Assembly: GCF_030418125.1 (NCBI RefSeq)
Contig: NZ_JAUHTR010000002.1
Location: forward strand, 372,001 to 436,000
DNA length: 64,000 bases
DNA from: Fictibacillus fluitans
Lineage (GTDB): Bacteria > Bacillota > Bacilli > Bacillales > Fictibacillaceae
Direction: 5' to 3'
Part shown: positions 1 to 7,345 of the stretch, piece by piece
How positions within the stretch are numbered: the first letter of the stretch is position 1
How the letters are laid out: each line of letters opens with the position of its first letter
The notes under the pieces: model-generated
What the model was told of the DNA's origin: nothing
Databases searched by the model: none
The model's input: the letters and a program-made list of their open reading frames with translations, nothing else
Position numbers and translations under genes: made by a program

Positions 1-355
1 TGAAAAACGTGGCGGTAAGGTTCCCTGGTGCAATTTCTGCCAGCTTAGCTGCGAGCTTAATCGCCGGTTCGTTTGAGAAGGTGGCGAAACAGGAACTGTA
101 GCCCAGTGTTTTCATCTGTTCGTATGCCACCTGCGCAATCTCTTCCCGCCCGTGGCCGATATTAACGTTCCATAGAGAGGAGAGACCATCAATCGCACTT
201 CTGCCCTTGAGGTCATAAAGGCGTACGCCTTCTCCCTTGGTTAAAATAAATTCAGGACCGTTTGCCTGCTGCTGCTTGATTGCGGTCGTCGGATGCAAGA
301 AATGCTTTTTATCGAGTTCTGCCAATTGTTCATAGGATTTTTGATTTTCCATCAT
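1..355 (-). CDS. Class III (PLP) aminotransferase, N-terminal part (runs off window)
   Basis: The gene reads leftwards from an ATG at 355 (a second ATG follows directly) and leaves the window after 118 codons. The start is preceded by AAAGGGTGG. The translation begins MMENQKSYEQLAELDKKHFL and continues with LYDLKGRSAIDGLSSLWNVNIGHG, the typical N-terminus of pyridoxal-phosphate omega-aminotransferases (class III, aspartate aminotransferase family in database naming). The catalytic lysine lies outside the window, so the substrate cannot be told. A consensus sigma-54 promoter lies about 60 bp upstream and a RocR-like activator gene is next door on the same strand, so expression is probably induced by an amino acid or amine. 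The family call is firm; the substrate is open. Confidence 0.85.
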   Translation of the reverse strand, partial: MMENQKSYEQLAELDKKHFLHPTTAIKQQQANGPEFILTKGEGVRLYDLKGRSAIDGLSSLWNVNIGHGREEIAQVAYEQMKTLGYSSCFATFSNEPAIKLAAKLAEIAPGNLTATFF

Positions 356-415
356 AACCACCCTTTGCTGAATAATTATAGTTTTCTGACTTAATAGCGC
401 TTACATAATTACTAT

Positions 416-431
416 TGCAAGTTCTGTGCCA
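416..431 (-). promoter_or_regulatory. Sigma-54 (-24/-12) promoter of the aminotransferase gene
   Basis: Read on the minus strand the sequence is TGGCAC-AGAAC-TTGCA, which matches the sigma-54 consensus TGGCAC-N5-TTGCA at every defined position. The aminotransferase ATG is about 60 bp downstream and a sigma-54 activator gene is directly upstream. Promoter class and target gene are therefore well supported by sequence and context. Confidence 0.88.
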
Positions 432-461
432 AACGGTATGACGGGAATATTAATATGTTTT

Positions 462-509
462 AATTCATAAGTGAATTAAAACGAAGAAAATTCAATTCAC
501 TTATGAATT
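462..509. promoter_or_regulatory. Two palindromic upstream activator sites (AATTCA-N4-TGAATT)
   Basis: AATTCATAAGTGAATT at 462-477 and its exact reverse complement AATTCACTTATGAATT at 494-509 are 32 bp apart centre to centre (about three helical turns). They sit just upstream of the sigma-54 promoter. A weaker AT-rich relative overlaps the last codons of the regulator gene near 514-527. The position and symmetry are those of enhancer sites for the adjacent AAA+ activator; that pairing is inferred. Confidence 0.7.
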
Positions 510-1905
510 AACGATTCATTATTGAATTAATGCCGTATTTTTTTAGCCGCCTGAACACAGTCGGCTGGCTTAATCCCAGATATTCGGCCATTTCATAGGT
601 GGACTTGCACTTTCGGCTCGCCCGCAGCAGCCAGCTCTTTTCCAAGGATTCTAACGCTTCCTGAAGAGATGAGGCTGGCGCTTCAAATTCAGGAACATGC
701 TTCGGTTCTCTTTTTTGAGTAAAAGGAAGATGTTCCGGCATGATAATTTTATGTTCGAGAGTCACGACAAGACGTTCCATCAGGTTTTCGAGCTCGCGCA
801 CATTACCGGGCCAGTCATGCTGCCAAAAGGCTTTCAGTGCCGATGGATGGATGGTTTTTTCACTTCCATACTTTACGTTGAATACCCTTAGGAAAGTTTC
901 GGTCAGCTGATGGATGTCTTCTTTTCTTTCCCTGAGAGGAGGGATGCTGATTGGAACAACATTTAGCCGATAGTAAAGATCATCCCGAAACGTCCCGGCC
1001 TTTACCATTTCCTCGAGGTTTCGGTTGGTGGCAGCCACGAGCCGGAAATTTACGGTGCGGGTTTTCGTGCTACCCATTCGTGTGATTTTCTTTTCCTGAA
1101 GCACTTTCAGAAGCTTAACCTGGATGGAAAGGGGAAGCTCGCCCACTTCATCCAAAAAGAGGGTTCCCTGATCTGCCAGTTCAATCAATCCTACTTTGCC
1201 TTTCGAACTGGCCCCGGTAAATGCTCCCGGCTCATAGCCAAACATTTCCGATTCAAAAAGGCTTTGCGGAATGGCCCCGCAGTTCACTTCAATCATCGGT
1301 TTTCCCCCGCGGTCGCTTCCGTTGTGAAGGGCTTTGGCGAAGACCGTTTTTCCGACTCCAGACTCACCCTGCAGCACAACCGTTGCTTCACTTCGCGCCA
1401 CCTTATTGACGAGTTCCCAAACCGTCTGCATCGGTCGGCTATTGATGATAACGTCCGACGGAACAGTTCCACGCACGCGAAGCTGCTCAATTTCCGATTC
1501 ATAGCGCATCATTTTCTGCTGAAGCTGTTCATATTGTTCTTTCAGCTCTTCCATTTCCGTCATGTCATGAGAAAAGCTGATGACACGTATGATTTCGTTA
1601 TCTTCATTAAAAAGGGGAATACCCCGTGTCATGATGACTTTTCCGGTTCCCGTTTTTTGCATAAACGTGATGGGTGTTTTCTGCTGAAGCACACTGAGCG
1701 TAACCGAAGGACTGAAAATCTTCTTCCGCTCAAGCTCCTTGACGGAAGCGCCAACAAGCTCCTCGGAAGAAATTCCATACATCTCCTTGCTGTTTTTCAC
1801 TGCCCGCAAAATGACGCCTTCGCTGTCGGTCACGATAATATTCTCGCCGGAATCATTGATGATTCCCTCAATTTCCATTTCGAGCAGTCTTTGTTGTTCA
1901 TCCAT
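508..1905 (-). CDS. Sigma-54-dependent transcriptional activator, RocR/TyrR-like
   Basis: This 465-residue protein has the order PAS sensor (about 15-120), coiled linker (about 120-150), AAA+ domain (about 155-380) and C-terminal helix-turn-helix. The AAA+ part has Walker A GESGVGKT, the sigma-54 contact loop GAFTGA, Walker B GTLFLDE and the R-finger region LYYRLNVV. The HTH (STYEMAEYLGLSQPTVFRRLKKYGI) is of the TyrR/RocR type. It should remodel sigma-54 RNA polymerase at the promoter just downstream of its own gene, controlling the aminotransferase. The PAS ligand is unknown. Family confidence is high; no symbol is given because several Bacillus paralogues share this layout. Confidence 0.92.
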   Translation of the reverse strand: MDEQQRLLEMEIEGIINDSGENIIVTDSEGVILRAVKNSKEMYGISSEELVGASVKELERKKIFSPSVTLSVLQQKTPITFMQKTGTGKVIMTRGIPLFNEDNEIIRVISFSHDMTEMEELKEQYEQLQQKMMRYESEIEQLRVRGTVPSDVIINSRPMQTVWELVNKVARSEATVVLQGESGVGKTVFAKALHNGSDRGGKPMIEVNCGAIPQSLFESEMFGYEPGAFTGASSKGKVGLIELADQGTLFLDEVGELPLSIQVKLLKVLQEKKITRMGSTKTRTVNFRLVAATNRNLEEMVKAGTFRDDLYYRLNVVPISIPPLRERKEDIHQLTETFLRVFNVKYGSEKTIHPSALKAFWQHDWPGNVRELENLMERLVVTLEHKIIMPEHLPFTQKREPKHVPEFEAPASSLQEALESLEKSWLLRASRKCKSTYEMAEYLGLSQPTVFRRLKKYGINSIMNR

Positions 1906-2183
1906 GGCTGCAACTCCCGTTTATTGAGACATTATTCTGATTATTGAATAGGATAACACAGCTTCTTGCTAAAAGGAGTAGGTGGAGAGTGGTTTCCAGT
2001 AAGTTACAACCCGTGTGGACGTGATATGCAACCACCACAAGTAAGGGTCAAATACTGCAGTTTGCCATAGAAAATCATTTTTTTTAGAGACTCATCATAG
2101 AGTGTAAGACGGCTGGCAAAAGAAAAAGAGGACAAACTATGCTAATCTGAAGGTAGAGTATATTGAAGAAAGGAATGTTTTGA

Positions 2184-2927
2184 GTGGGAGTGGAACAAAA
2201 AGAGATTAAACTGATTGCCCTGGATATGGACGGAACACTGCTGAATGATGAGCTTGAAATTTCACCAAGAAACCGTGCAGCGATCAGGGAAGCACAGGAT
2301 AAGGGCATTCATGTGGTGCTCAGCACTGGGCGGTCACTTCTGACATGCCGTGACTATGCCAAATCGCTTGAGCTGAAATCGTATCTGATTACGGTAAACG
2401 GCAGTGAAATTTATGATGGGGAAGGAAATCTGCTCGAGCGGAATTTGCTTCATAATGATGAAATTGCAAAGCTGATCGAGATGACGAAAACGCATTCGGC
2501 CAAGTTTTGGGCGGTTTCCACCGATAAGGTGTGGCGCGAGAACTTTCCGGAAAATGCGGCGGAGATGGAATGGCTGAAATTCGGGTTCAATATTGCCGAT
2601 GATGAAGTCCGCAAGCTGGTGCTGGAAGAGCTGGCACTCAATAAAGAGCTTGAGATCAGCAACTCCAGCCTGACCAACATCGAGATCAACGCGGTCGGCG
2701 TGACAAAAGCAAAGGCGCTCAACCGTGTCTGCAAAGAACTCGGCTTCACGATGGACAACGTAATGGCGATGGGCGACAGCCTGAATGATATCCTCATGAT
2801 CACAGAGGCGGGAATTGGCGTAGCCATGGGCAATGCGCAGGATACGGTTAAAGAAGCAGCTGACTGGGTTACAGGAACCAATGTGGAAGACGGCGTGGCG
2901 CAGGCCATCCGAAAATGGGCGCTGTAA
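2184..2927 (+). CDS. Cof-type HAD phosphatase
   Basis: A 247-residue haloacid-dehalogenase-superfamily hydrolase of the Cof (IIB) subfamily, probably acting on sugar phosphates or phosphorylated cofactors in the cytosol. Motif I is ALDMDGTL (nucleophile and acid/base Asp), motif II is VVLSTGRS, the conserved lysine lies in GVTKAKAL, and motif IV is MGDSLNDILM. The likely start is GTG at 2184 behind AAAGGA (a second GTG follows at 2190). It stands alone and ends at a hairpin terminator. Substrates of Cof-type enzymes cannot be read from sequence. Confidence 0.88.
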   Translation: MGVEQKEIKLIALDMDGTLLNDELEISPRNRAAIREAQDKGIHVVLSTGRSLLTCRDYAKSLELKSYLITVNGSEIYDGEGNLLERNLLHNDEIAKLIEMTKTHSAKFWAVSTDKVWRENFPENAAEMEWLKFGFNIADDEVRKLVLEELALNKELEISNSSLTNIEINAVGVTKAKALNRVCKELGFTMDNVMAMGDSLNDILMITEAGIGVAMGNAQDTVKEAADWVTGTNVEDGVAQAIRKWAL

Positions 2928-2941
2928 AATAGAAGGAAAGG

Positions 2942-2974
2942 AACCATCGGGAGTGAATCCGGGTGGTTTTTTTT
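2942..2974 (+). terminator. Intrinsic terminator after the HAD gene
   Basis: The arms ACCATCGG and CCGGGTGGT can pair with one wobble or mismatch and are followed by eight T residues. The position is 15 bp after the HAD stop codon. Confidence 0.7.
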
Positions 2975-2994
2975 ACGGGTAAGACAGAGGGCGA

Positions 2995-3075
2995 TTCGAC
3001 AAACCTGCCCGGAAATCTTGCAAAGTTTCCCGGGAAATGCTGAAACTTGCCTGGAAATCTCGTAATGTCACCGTC
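2995..3075. repeat. Degenerate repeat array with ~21-bp period (array 1)
   Basis: GGAAAT recurs at 3011, 3033 and 3053, spaced 22 and 20 bp. It sits inside longer blocks that read, on the minus strand, ATTTCCnGG followed by AarTTTg. A TTCGACA (TGTCGAA on the minus strand) lies at 2995-3001. The array directly follows a terminator. The spacing is not a constant multiple of three, so a coding explanation (a repetitive minus-strand ORF here) is unlikely. Function unknown; see the related arrays at 13.95, 27.6, 38.98 and 56.88 kb. Confidence 0.6.
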
Positions 3076-3187
3076 CCCGCAAAAACTTCCCAACCACCAC
3101 TTCACGCCAAAAATAAGCCCCAAGGCGTAGCCTGAAATACAGCCGGAGGACATTTCTTAAGAAGCTTACAGAACTTATGATAGAGAT

Positions 3188-3319
3188 ATGGAAATTTTAA
3201 AAAGTATTTACAGATTATGGTTTATAATTTCCGGGATTGTAAGTATACTTGGTTGTGGGGCTTTAGGCACGGGGCAAAATGAGCTAAATAAACAGCACGC
3301 CTTTGCCACACATACATAG
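3188..3319 (+). CDS. Possible 43-aa small hydrophobic peptide upstream of the RND pump
   Basis: An ATG at 3188 opens a 43-codon frame with a hydrophobic N-terminal half ending in ISILGCGALG, which looks like a lipobox-type cleavage region, and a short polar tail. The ribosome binding site is weak. The TAG stop touches the GGAGGGGG that precedes a second tiny frame. It could be a small lipopeptide, a leader involved in control of the pump, or chance. No family recognised. Confidence 0.3.
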   Translation: MEILKSIYRLWFIISGIVSILGCGALGTGQNELNKQHAFATHT

Positions 3320-3328
3320 GAGGGGGAG

Positions 3329-3382
3329 TTGGAAAACAAGAAGTTGCTTTTCAACGAGATGATGCACACGGTGAATTTATGA
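3329..3382 (+). CDS. Possible 17-codon leader peptide before the RND pump
   Basis: A TTG start with an excellent AGGAGGGGGAG in front encodes MENKKLLFNEMMHTVNL and stops 17 bp before the pump's ATG. The strong ribosome binding site and position suggest a translated leader coupled to the pump gene. No attenuator structure was identified, so regulation is only inferred. Confidence 0.35.
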   Translation: MENKKLLFNEMMHTVNL

Positions 3383-3399
3383 TAGGGAGAGGGAAGTGT

Positions 3400-6300
3400 A
3401 TGCAGTCTATTACTAATTGGGCTTTTCGCAATAAAGCCCCTGTTACCTTGTTTGTGATCATTGCGCTTATTATTGGAACAGTAAGCTATTTCCGTTTGCC
3501 GATGGAGTTTCTTCCTGAAGCAGATAACCCGCAGGTGAGCGTGGTTACGATCGGGCAGGGATATGACGCCGGATCGATGACAGAAAAAGTGACCGAGCCG
3601 GTGGAGCAAGCAGTATCGGGTGTAAAAGGAAAGTCATCCGTTCTGTCAACAACGGGTGATGGTTACTCGCAGATTACAATTAATTTTGATTCGAAAACCG
3701 AGATGAAGGAAGCGAAGCGGGAAGTTCAGGATGCGGTCAGCTCGCTGAAATTCCCTGAAACCGTCGGGAAACCACAGGTATCACAGCTGAATACGTCGAT
3801 GATTCCTGTCGGTCAGGTCTCCTTTACATTTGCAGACGGCCTGAACAAAGAGAATATGGAAAAAGCAAAAAAGCAGCTGCTTCCGCTTTTTGACAGCAAG
3901 AAAAGCATTTCACAGGCCAGCATTTTTGGAGAGAACACTTCCCGGGTGGAAGTAAAGCTGGATCCAAAGCAACTGAATGAAAAAAACATTCCAGTCAATA
4001 GCGTGATGAGTGTCCTGCAAGGGCAGAATGCCTCTGTAACAGCGGGCGGTGCCACTATTGACGGCAAAAAAAGCACGATAAATGTGACAGATAATCTAAC
4101 TTCTGTCGGTGCCTTGGAAAAATTGATTATTCCGGTTCAGGCTGCAGACCCAAAAGCACCGCCTGTCCGGTTGAAGGATGTAGCAACCGTTAAACAGGAT
4201 AAAATGGAAGATACTGTACTCCGGATTAACGGAAAAGAAAGCCTGGCGATCACGGTATTTAAGGAAAACAGCGCCAGTGCCGTAACCGCTGGAAATGATG
4301 TCAGGGATACGGTGAGCAAAATCAATAAGGAATATCCTGGTGTAAAGGCAAAAACCATTTTTACAACAGGCGATATGGTGGAAAACTCGGTCAACAGCAT
4401 GATGAAGGAAGTGCTGCTCGGGGCATTGTTTGCGACAATCGTTATTCTGGTGTTCCTGAGACGGGTTAAGCCGACACTGGTAACGATCGTATCGATTCCG
4501 CTATCGCTTGCGATAACACTGCTTCTTCTCTGGCTGTCGGGTGTTACATTAAACATCCTGACGCTTGGCGGTGTGGCAGTAGCTGTTGGCCGCCTGGTGG
4601 ATGACAGTATCGTTGTGGTCGAAAATATATTCAGGCGGAGCGAGGGCAAAGCGTTTACGAAAGAAAATGTGCTGGGAGCAACAGGAGAAGTTACGCGTGC
4701 GATCACGTCTTCCACGTTGATCACTGTTGCTGTGTTCCTGCCGATGGGCCTTGTCAGCGGCTCACTGAGGGCGTTTTTACTGCCGTTCGGTCTGACCGTC
4801 ACCTATTCCTTGCTCGCTTCCCTTTTAGTAGCGTTGACGGTCGTTCCACTGATGAGCCAGGGAATGCTGAAAAACATGAAGCTTCCGGCTCACGGAGAAC
4901 CGAAGCGGTATGTGAACCTGCTGAAATGGTCGTTGAATCATAAATATGTACCGATCATTGTAGCCGTTGGAGTGCTGGTCGGGGCAGTCGGCATGTATGT
5001 TTCTCTGCCGAAGGGCGAGGTAAATGCCGAGGATGCCAGCATGGTTGCTGTAAATATGGAATTTCCATCCAATACCCCGACGAATGAAATCAAGGATCGA
5101 ATGAAAGCTTTTGAAAGCAAGCTTGCCGGCATGAAAGGCTACCAATATTTGCTGACGCAATACGGAGTCAGTGAAGATGAAGCCAAATACGGCAGTGTCA
5201 GCTCATTGGATGTCGTGAAATATACGGCCATCATGAAGGAAGATGCAAATGCGGATGACTTCATCAAAGAAGTGAACAAAGCGAAAAAAGAGGAAAGCGG
5301 AGTAACCATTACTGCGTCACCGGGAAGTATGTTTGGCTCGGGCTCCGGAACCTCTGAAATAACGTATGACATACAAGGCAATGACAAAAATGAACTGAAC
5401 ACCACATCCAAAGAGCTCATGAATGAAATCAAGGATGTGAAAGGAGTCAAAAAGGTTTCAAGCAATCAGGATAAAACCGCTCCTGTTTATACGGTTAAAG
5501 TCGATACCGAAAAAATGAACACCGAGCAGGCTGCCCATCAGATCGCTTCCCTGATTCAGCCAATGCCTATTGGAACGATCACGCTTGATGATAAAACCAC
5601 ACCGGTTCTGCTGGATGCAGGAATTAATCCGTCGAAGGCTTCAGATCTTGAAGATCTTTCCGTTCAGACGGCACAAGGCATTCAGCCACTGTCGAAAGTG
5701 GCGGACATCAAGATGGAAAACAAGCCGAGCACAGAGCTTCATAAGGATGGAAAGCCATACATCCGGATTTCTGCGGAAGTAAAGCCTGAGAACCTTTCTG
5801 CGGTGGCAGCTGCCATCGACAAGAAAGTAAACAAAGTGGATCTTCCGAAAGGCATGAACCTGGAAAAAGGCGGGGCGGCAGAACAGCAATCCAGTGACTT
5901 TGCAGACCTTGGAATGACCATGCTGGCCTCCATTCTGATCGTTTACCTGATCATGGTGATTACATTTAAAACGTTCCGGGCACCGCTTGCGATCCTGATG
6001 ACACTTCCGCTTGCCTCCATTGGCGCAGTCCTTGGTCTCCTGATCTCGGGTGTACCGGCAGATCCAACCGCTCTGATCGGCGGCCTCATGCTGATCGGTA
6101 TTGTTATCACGAATGCCATTGTGCTGATTGACCGCGTGAAGCAGAATGAGGAAAAGATGATCATCCGCGACGCCATCATCGAAGCGTGCGGAACGCGTCT
6201 CCGACCAGTGATGATGACCGCCGTTGCCACAATTTTTGCGATGCTTCCGCTCCTTTTCTCACAACCAGAAGATGGCAGCCTCGTATCCAAATCACTCGCT

Positions 6301-6447
6301 GTCGTCGTGATTGGCGGACTGACGGGCGCAACCGTCCTCACACTTGTCATTGTTCCGGTTTTCTATGAACTGCTTCATTTCAGAAAATCGAAGCGACAGC
6401 GTGCGGAAGCAGCTCAGGATACGGTTCGATTAAGTAAAAACGCATAA
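3400..6447 (+). CDS. RND-family efflux pump (AcrB/SwrC-like)
   Basis: A 1015-residue inner-membrane exporter of the AcrB/HAE1 family, closest in style to the Gram-positive SwrC pump that exports lipopeptides such as surfactin. It has TM1 at about 12-32, a large extracytoplasmic loop, a TM2-6 block (about 325-500), a second loop, and a TM8-12 block (about 845-1000). The proton-relay aspartates are in VGRLVDDSIVVVENI. The TM10 position that is lysine in AcrB appears here as ITNAIVLID, so the relay differs from AcrB. I chose ATG 3400 behind GGGAGAGGGAAG. No membrane-fusion protein or outer-membrane partner is adjacent, as expected for Firmicutes. It ends at a hairpin. Confidence 0.92.
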   Translation: MQSITNWAFRNKAPVTLFVIIALIIGTVSYFRLPMEFLPEADNPQVSVVTIGQGYDAGSMTEKVTEPVEQAVSGVKGKSSVLSTTGDGYSQITINFDSKTEMKEAKREVQDAVSSLKFPETVGKPQVSQLNTSMIPVGQVSFTFADGLNKENMEKAKKQLLPLFDSKKSISQASIFGENTSRVEVKLDPKQLNEKNIPVNSVMSVLQGQNASVTAGGATIDGKKSTINVTDNLTSVGALEKLIIPVQAADPKAPPVRLKDVATVKQDKMEDTVLRINGKESLAITVFKENSASAVTAGNDVRDTVSKINKEYPGVKAKTIFTTGDMVENSVNSMMKEVLLGALFATIVILVFLRRVKPTLVTIVSIPLSLAITLLLLWLSGVTLNILTLGGVAVAVGRLVDDSIVVVENIFRRSEGKAFTKENVLGATGEVTRAITSSTLITVAVFLPMGLVSGSLRAFLLPFGLTVTYSLLASLLVALTVVPLMSQGMLKNMKLPAHGEPKRYVNLLKWSLNHKYVPIIVAVGVLVGAVGMYVSLPKGEVNAEDASMVAVNMEFPSNTPTNEIKDRMKAFESKLAGMKGYQYLLTQYGVSEDEAKYGSVSSLDVVKYTAIMKEDANADDFIKEVNKAKKEESGVTITASPGSMFGSGSGTSEITYDIQGNDKNELNTTSKELMNEIKDVKGVKKVSSNQDKTAPVYTVKVDTEKMNTEQAAHQIASLIQPMPIGTITLDDKTTPVLLDAGINPSKASDLEDLSVQTAQGIQPLSKVADIKMENKPSTELHKDGKPYIRISAEVKPENLSAVAAAIDKKVNKVDLPKGMNLEKGGAAEQQSSDFADLGMTMLASILIVYLIMVITFKTFRAPLAILMTLPLASIGAVLGLLISGVPADPTALIGGLMLIGIVITNAIVLIDRVKQNEEKMIIRDAIIEACGTRLRPVMMTAVATIFAMLPLLFSQPEDGSLVSKSLAVVVIGGLTGATVLTLVIVPVFYELLHFRKSKRQRAEAAQDTVRLSKNA

Positions 6448-6453
6448 AAAGAT

Positions 6454-6494
6454 GGCTGCCTCTAAAGTAATATACTTCTGAGGCAGCCGTTTGT
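6454..6494 (+). terminator. Hairpin terminator after the RND pump
   Basis: GGCTGCCTC (6454-6462) pairs with GAGGCAGCC (6480-6488) and is followed by a short, weak T-run (GTTTGT). Confidence 0.6.
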
Positions 6495-6527
6495 ATGTTC
6501 ATCACCACACAAAGCTATAACATGAAA

Positions 6528-6557
6528 TTGGAACCCCTGCATAAGTTTTAGTATGAT
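6528..6557 (+). promoter_or_regulatory. Sigma-A-like promoter of the Bax-inhibitor-like gene
   Basis: TTGGAA (6528-6533), an 18-bp spacer and TATGAT (6552-6557) lie just upstream of the AAAAAGGAGGG ribosome binding site of the next gene. Confidence 0.5.
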
Positions 6558-6577
6558 GGACAAAAAGGAGGGAATCC

Positions 6578-7306
6578 ATGAGAAGCGCAAATCCAAGTTT
6601 AAAAGATTCAACCTTTTCGAACCTGAAAAATCAGGGGCTGAACCATCCAATGACACTGCAGGGAACGGTAAACAAAACGTTCATCCTTCTCGTGCTCATT
6701 TGTGCCACAGCCTTTTATACATGGAATCAGTATTATGATGGCAAAGAGATCCAGGGGCTGCTTCTTTTAGGGGTGATCGGTTCACTGGCCGTTTCTCTTT
6801 TTACAATATTTGTACCAAGAGCGGCTCCCTTTTCAGCCCCGCTTTACGCATTGCTTGAAGGATTTGCCCTCGGCGGCATCAGTGCCATGTACGAAGACAA
6901 ATATTCAGGAATTGCCACCCAGGCGGTCGTGCTCACGTTCAGCGTGCTTTTTGCACTGTTAATCGTCTACAAGCTGGGATGGATCAAGGTGACTAAAAAC
7001 TTCAGGATGGGCGTCCTTTCTGCCACGCTCGGTATTCTCATTGTCTACCTAGTAGATCTGATGCTCCGCTTCTTTGGTCTTCAGGTTCCATACCTTCACG
7101 AAACCGGCTGGCTTGGCATTCTGATCAGCCTTGTGATCGTCGGTGTAGCGGCCCTCAATCTTGTGCTGGATTTTGATTTTATCGAACGCGGTGTGAACCG
7201 GAGAGCGCCCAAATACATGGAGTGGTACGCTGGGTTTGGTTTAATGATTACCCTCGTCTGGCTCTATGTGGAGATTCTCCGGCTGCTGTCTAAAATACGA
7301 AGATAG
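6578..7306 (+). CDS. Bax inhibitor-1/YccA-type integral membrane protein
   Basis: This 242-residue protein has about seven hydrophobic segments from residue 28 onward, for example FILLVLICATAFYTW, LLLLGVIGSLAVSLFTIF and GILISLVIVGVAALNLVLDF. The soluble N-terminus contains NPMTLQGTVNKT-like wording typical of the bacterial BI-1-like group. The conserved acidic stretch NLVLDFDFIERGVNRRAPKYMEWY near the C-terminus is characteristic. BI-1 family proteins include Ca2+ leak channels such as YetJ, but a transport role is not shown for this subgroup. Monocistronic, with promoter and ribosome binding site in front and a hairpin behind. Confidence 0.85.
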   Translation: MRSANPSLKDSTFSNLKNQGLNHPMTLQGTVNKTFILLVLICATAFYTWNQYYDGKEIQGLLLLGVIGSLAVSLFTIFVPRAAPFSAPLYALLEGFALGGISAMYEDKYSGIATQAVVLTFSVLFALLIVYKLGWIKVTKNFRMGVLSATLGILIVYLVDLMLRFFGLQVPYLHETGWLGILISLVIVGVAALNLVLDFDFIERGVNRRAPKYMEWYAGFGLMITLVWLYVEILRLLSKIRR

Positions 7307-7312
7307 AGAAAA

Positions 7313-7345
7313 CCAGTACCTTTTTTGGGCACTGGCTTCTTGCTT
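7313..7345. terminator. Terminator between convergent genes
   Basis: CCAGTACC and GGGCACTGG flank a T6 loop, followed by a T-rich stretch. It lies between the converging Bax-inhibitor-like and beta-propeller genes and may serve both. Confidence 0.5.

Noticed and set aside
2869-3153. Minus-strand protein with FPG-type repeats
   Set aside because: It overlaps the terminator and the repeat array, lacks a ribosome binding site, and its repeats come from the DNA array, whose spacing (22 and 20 bp) is not frame-preserving.
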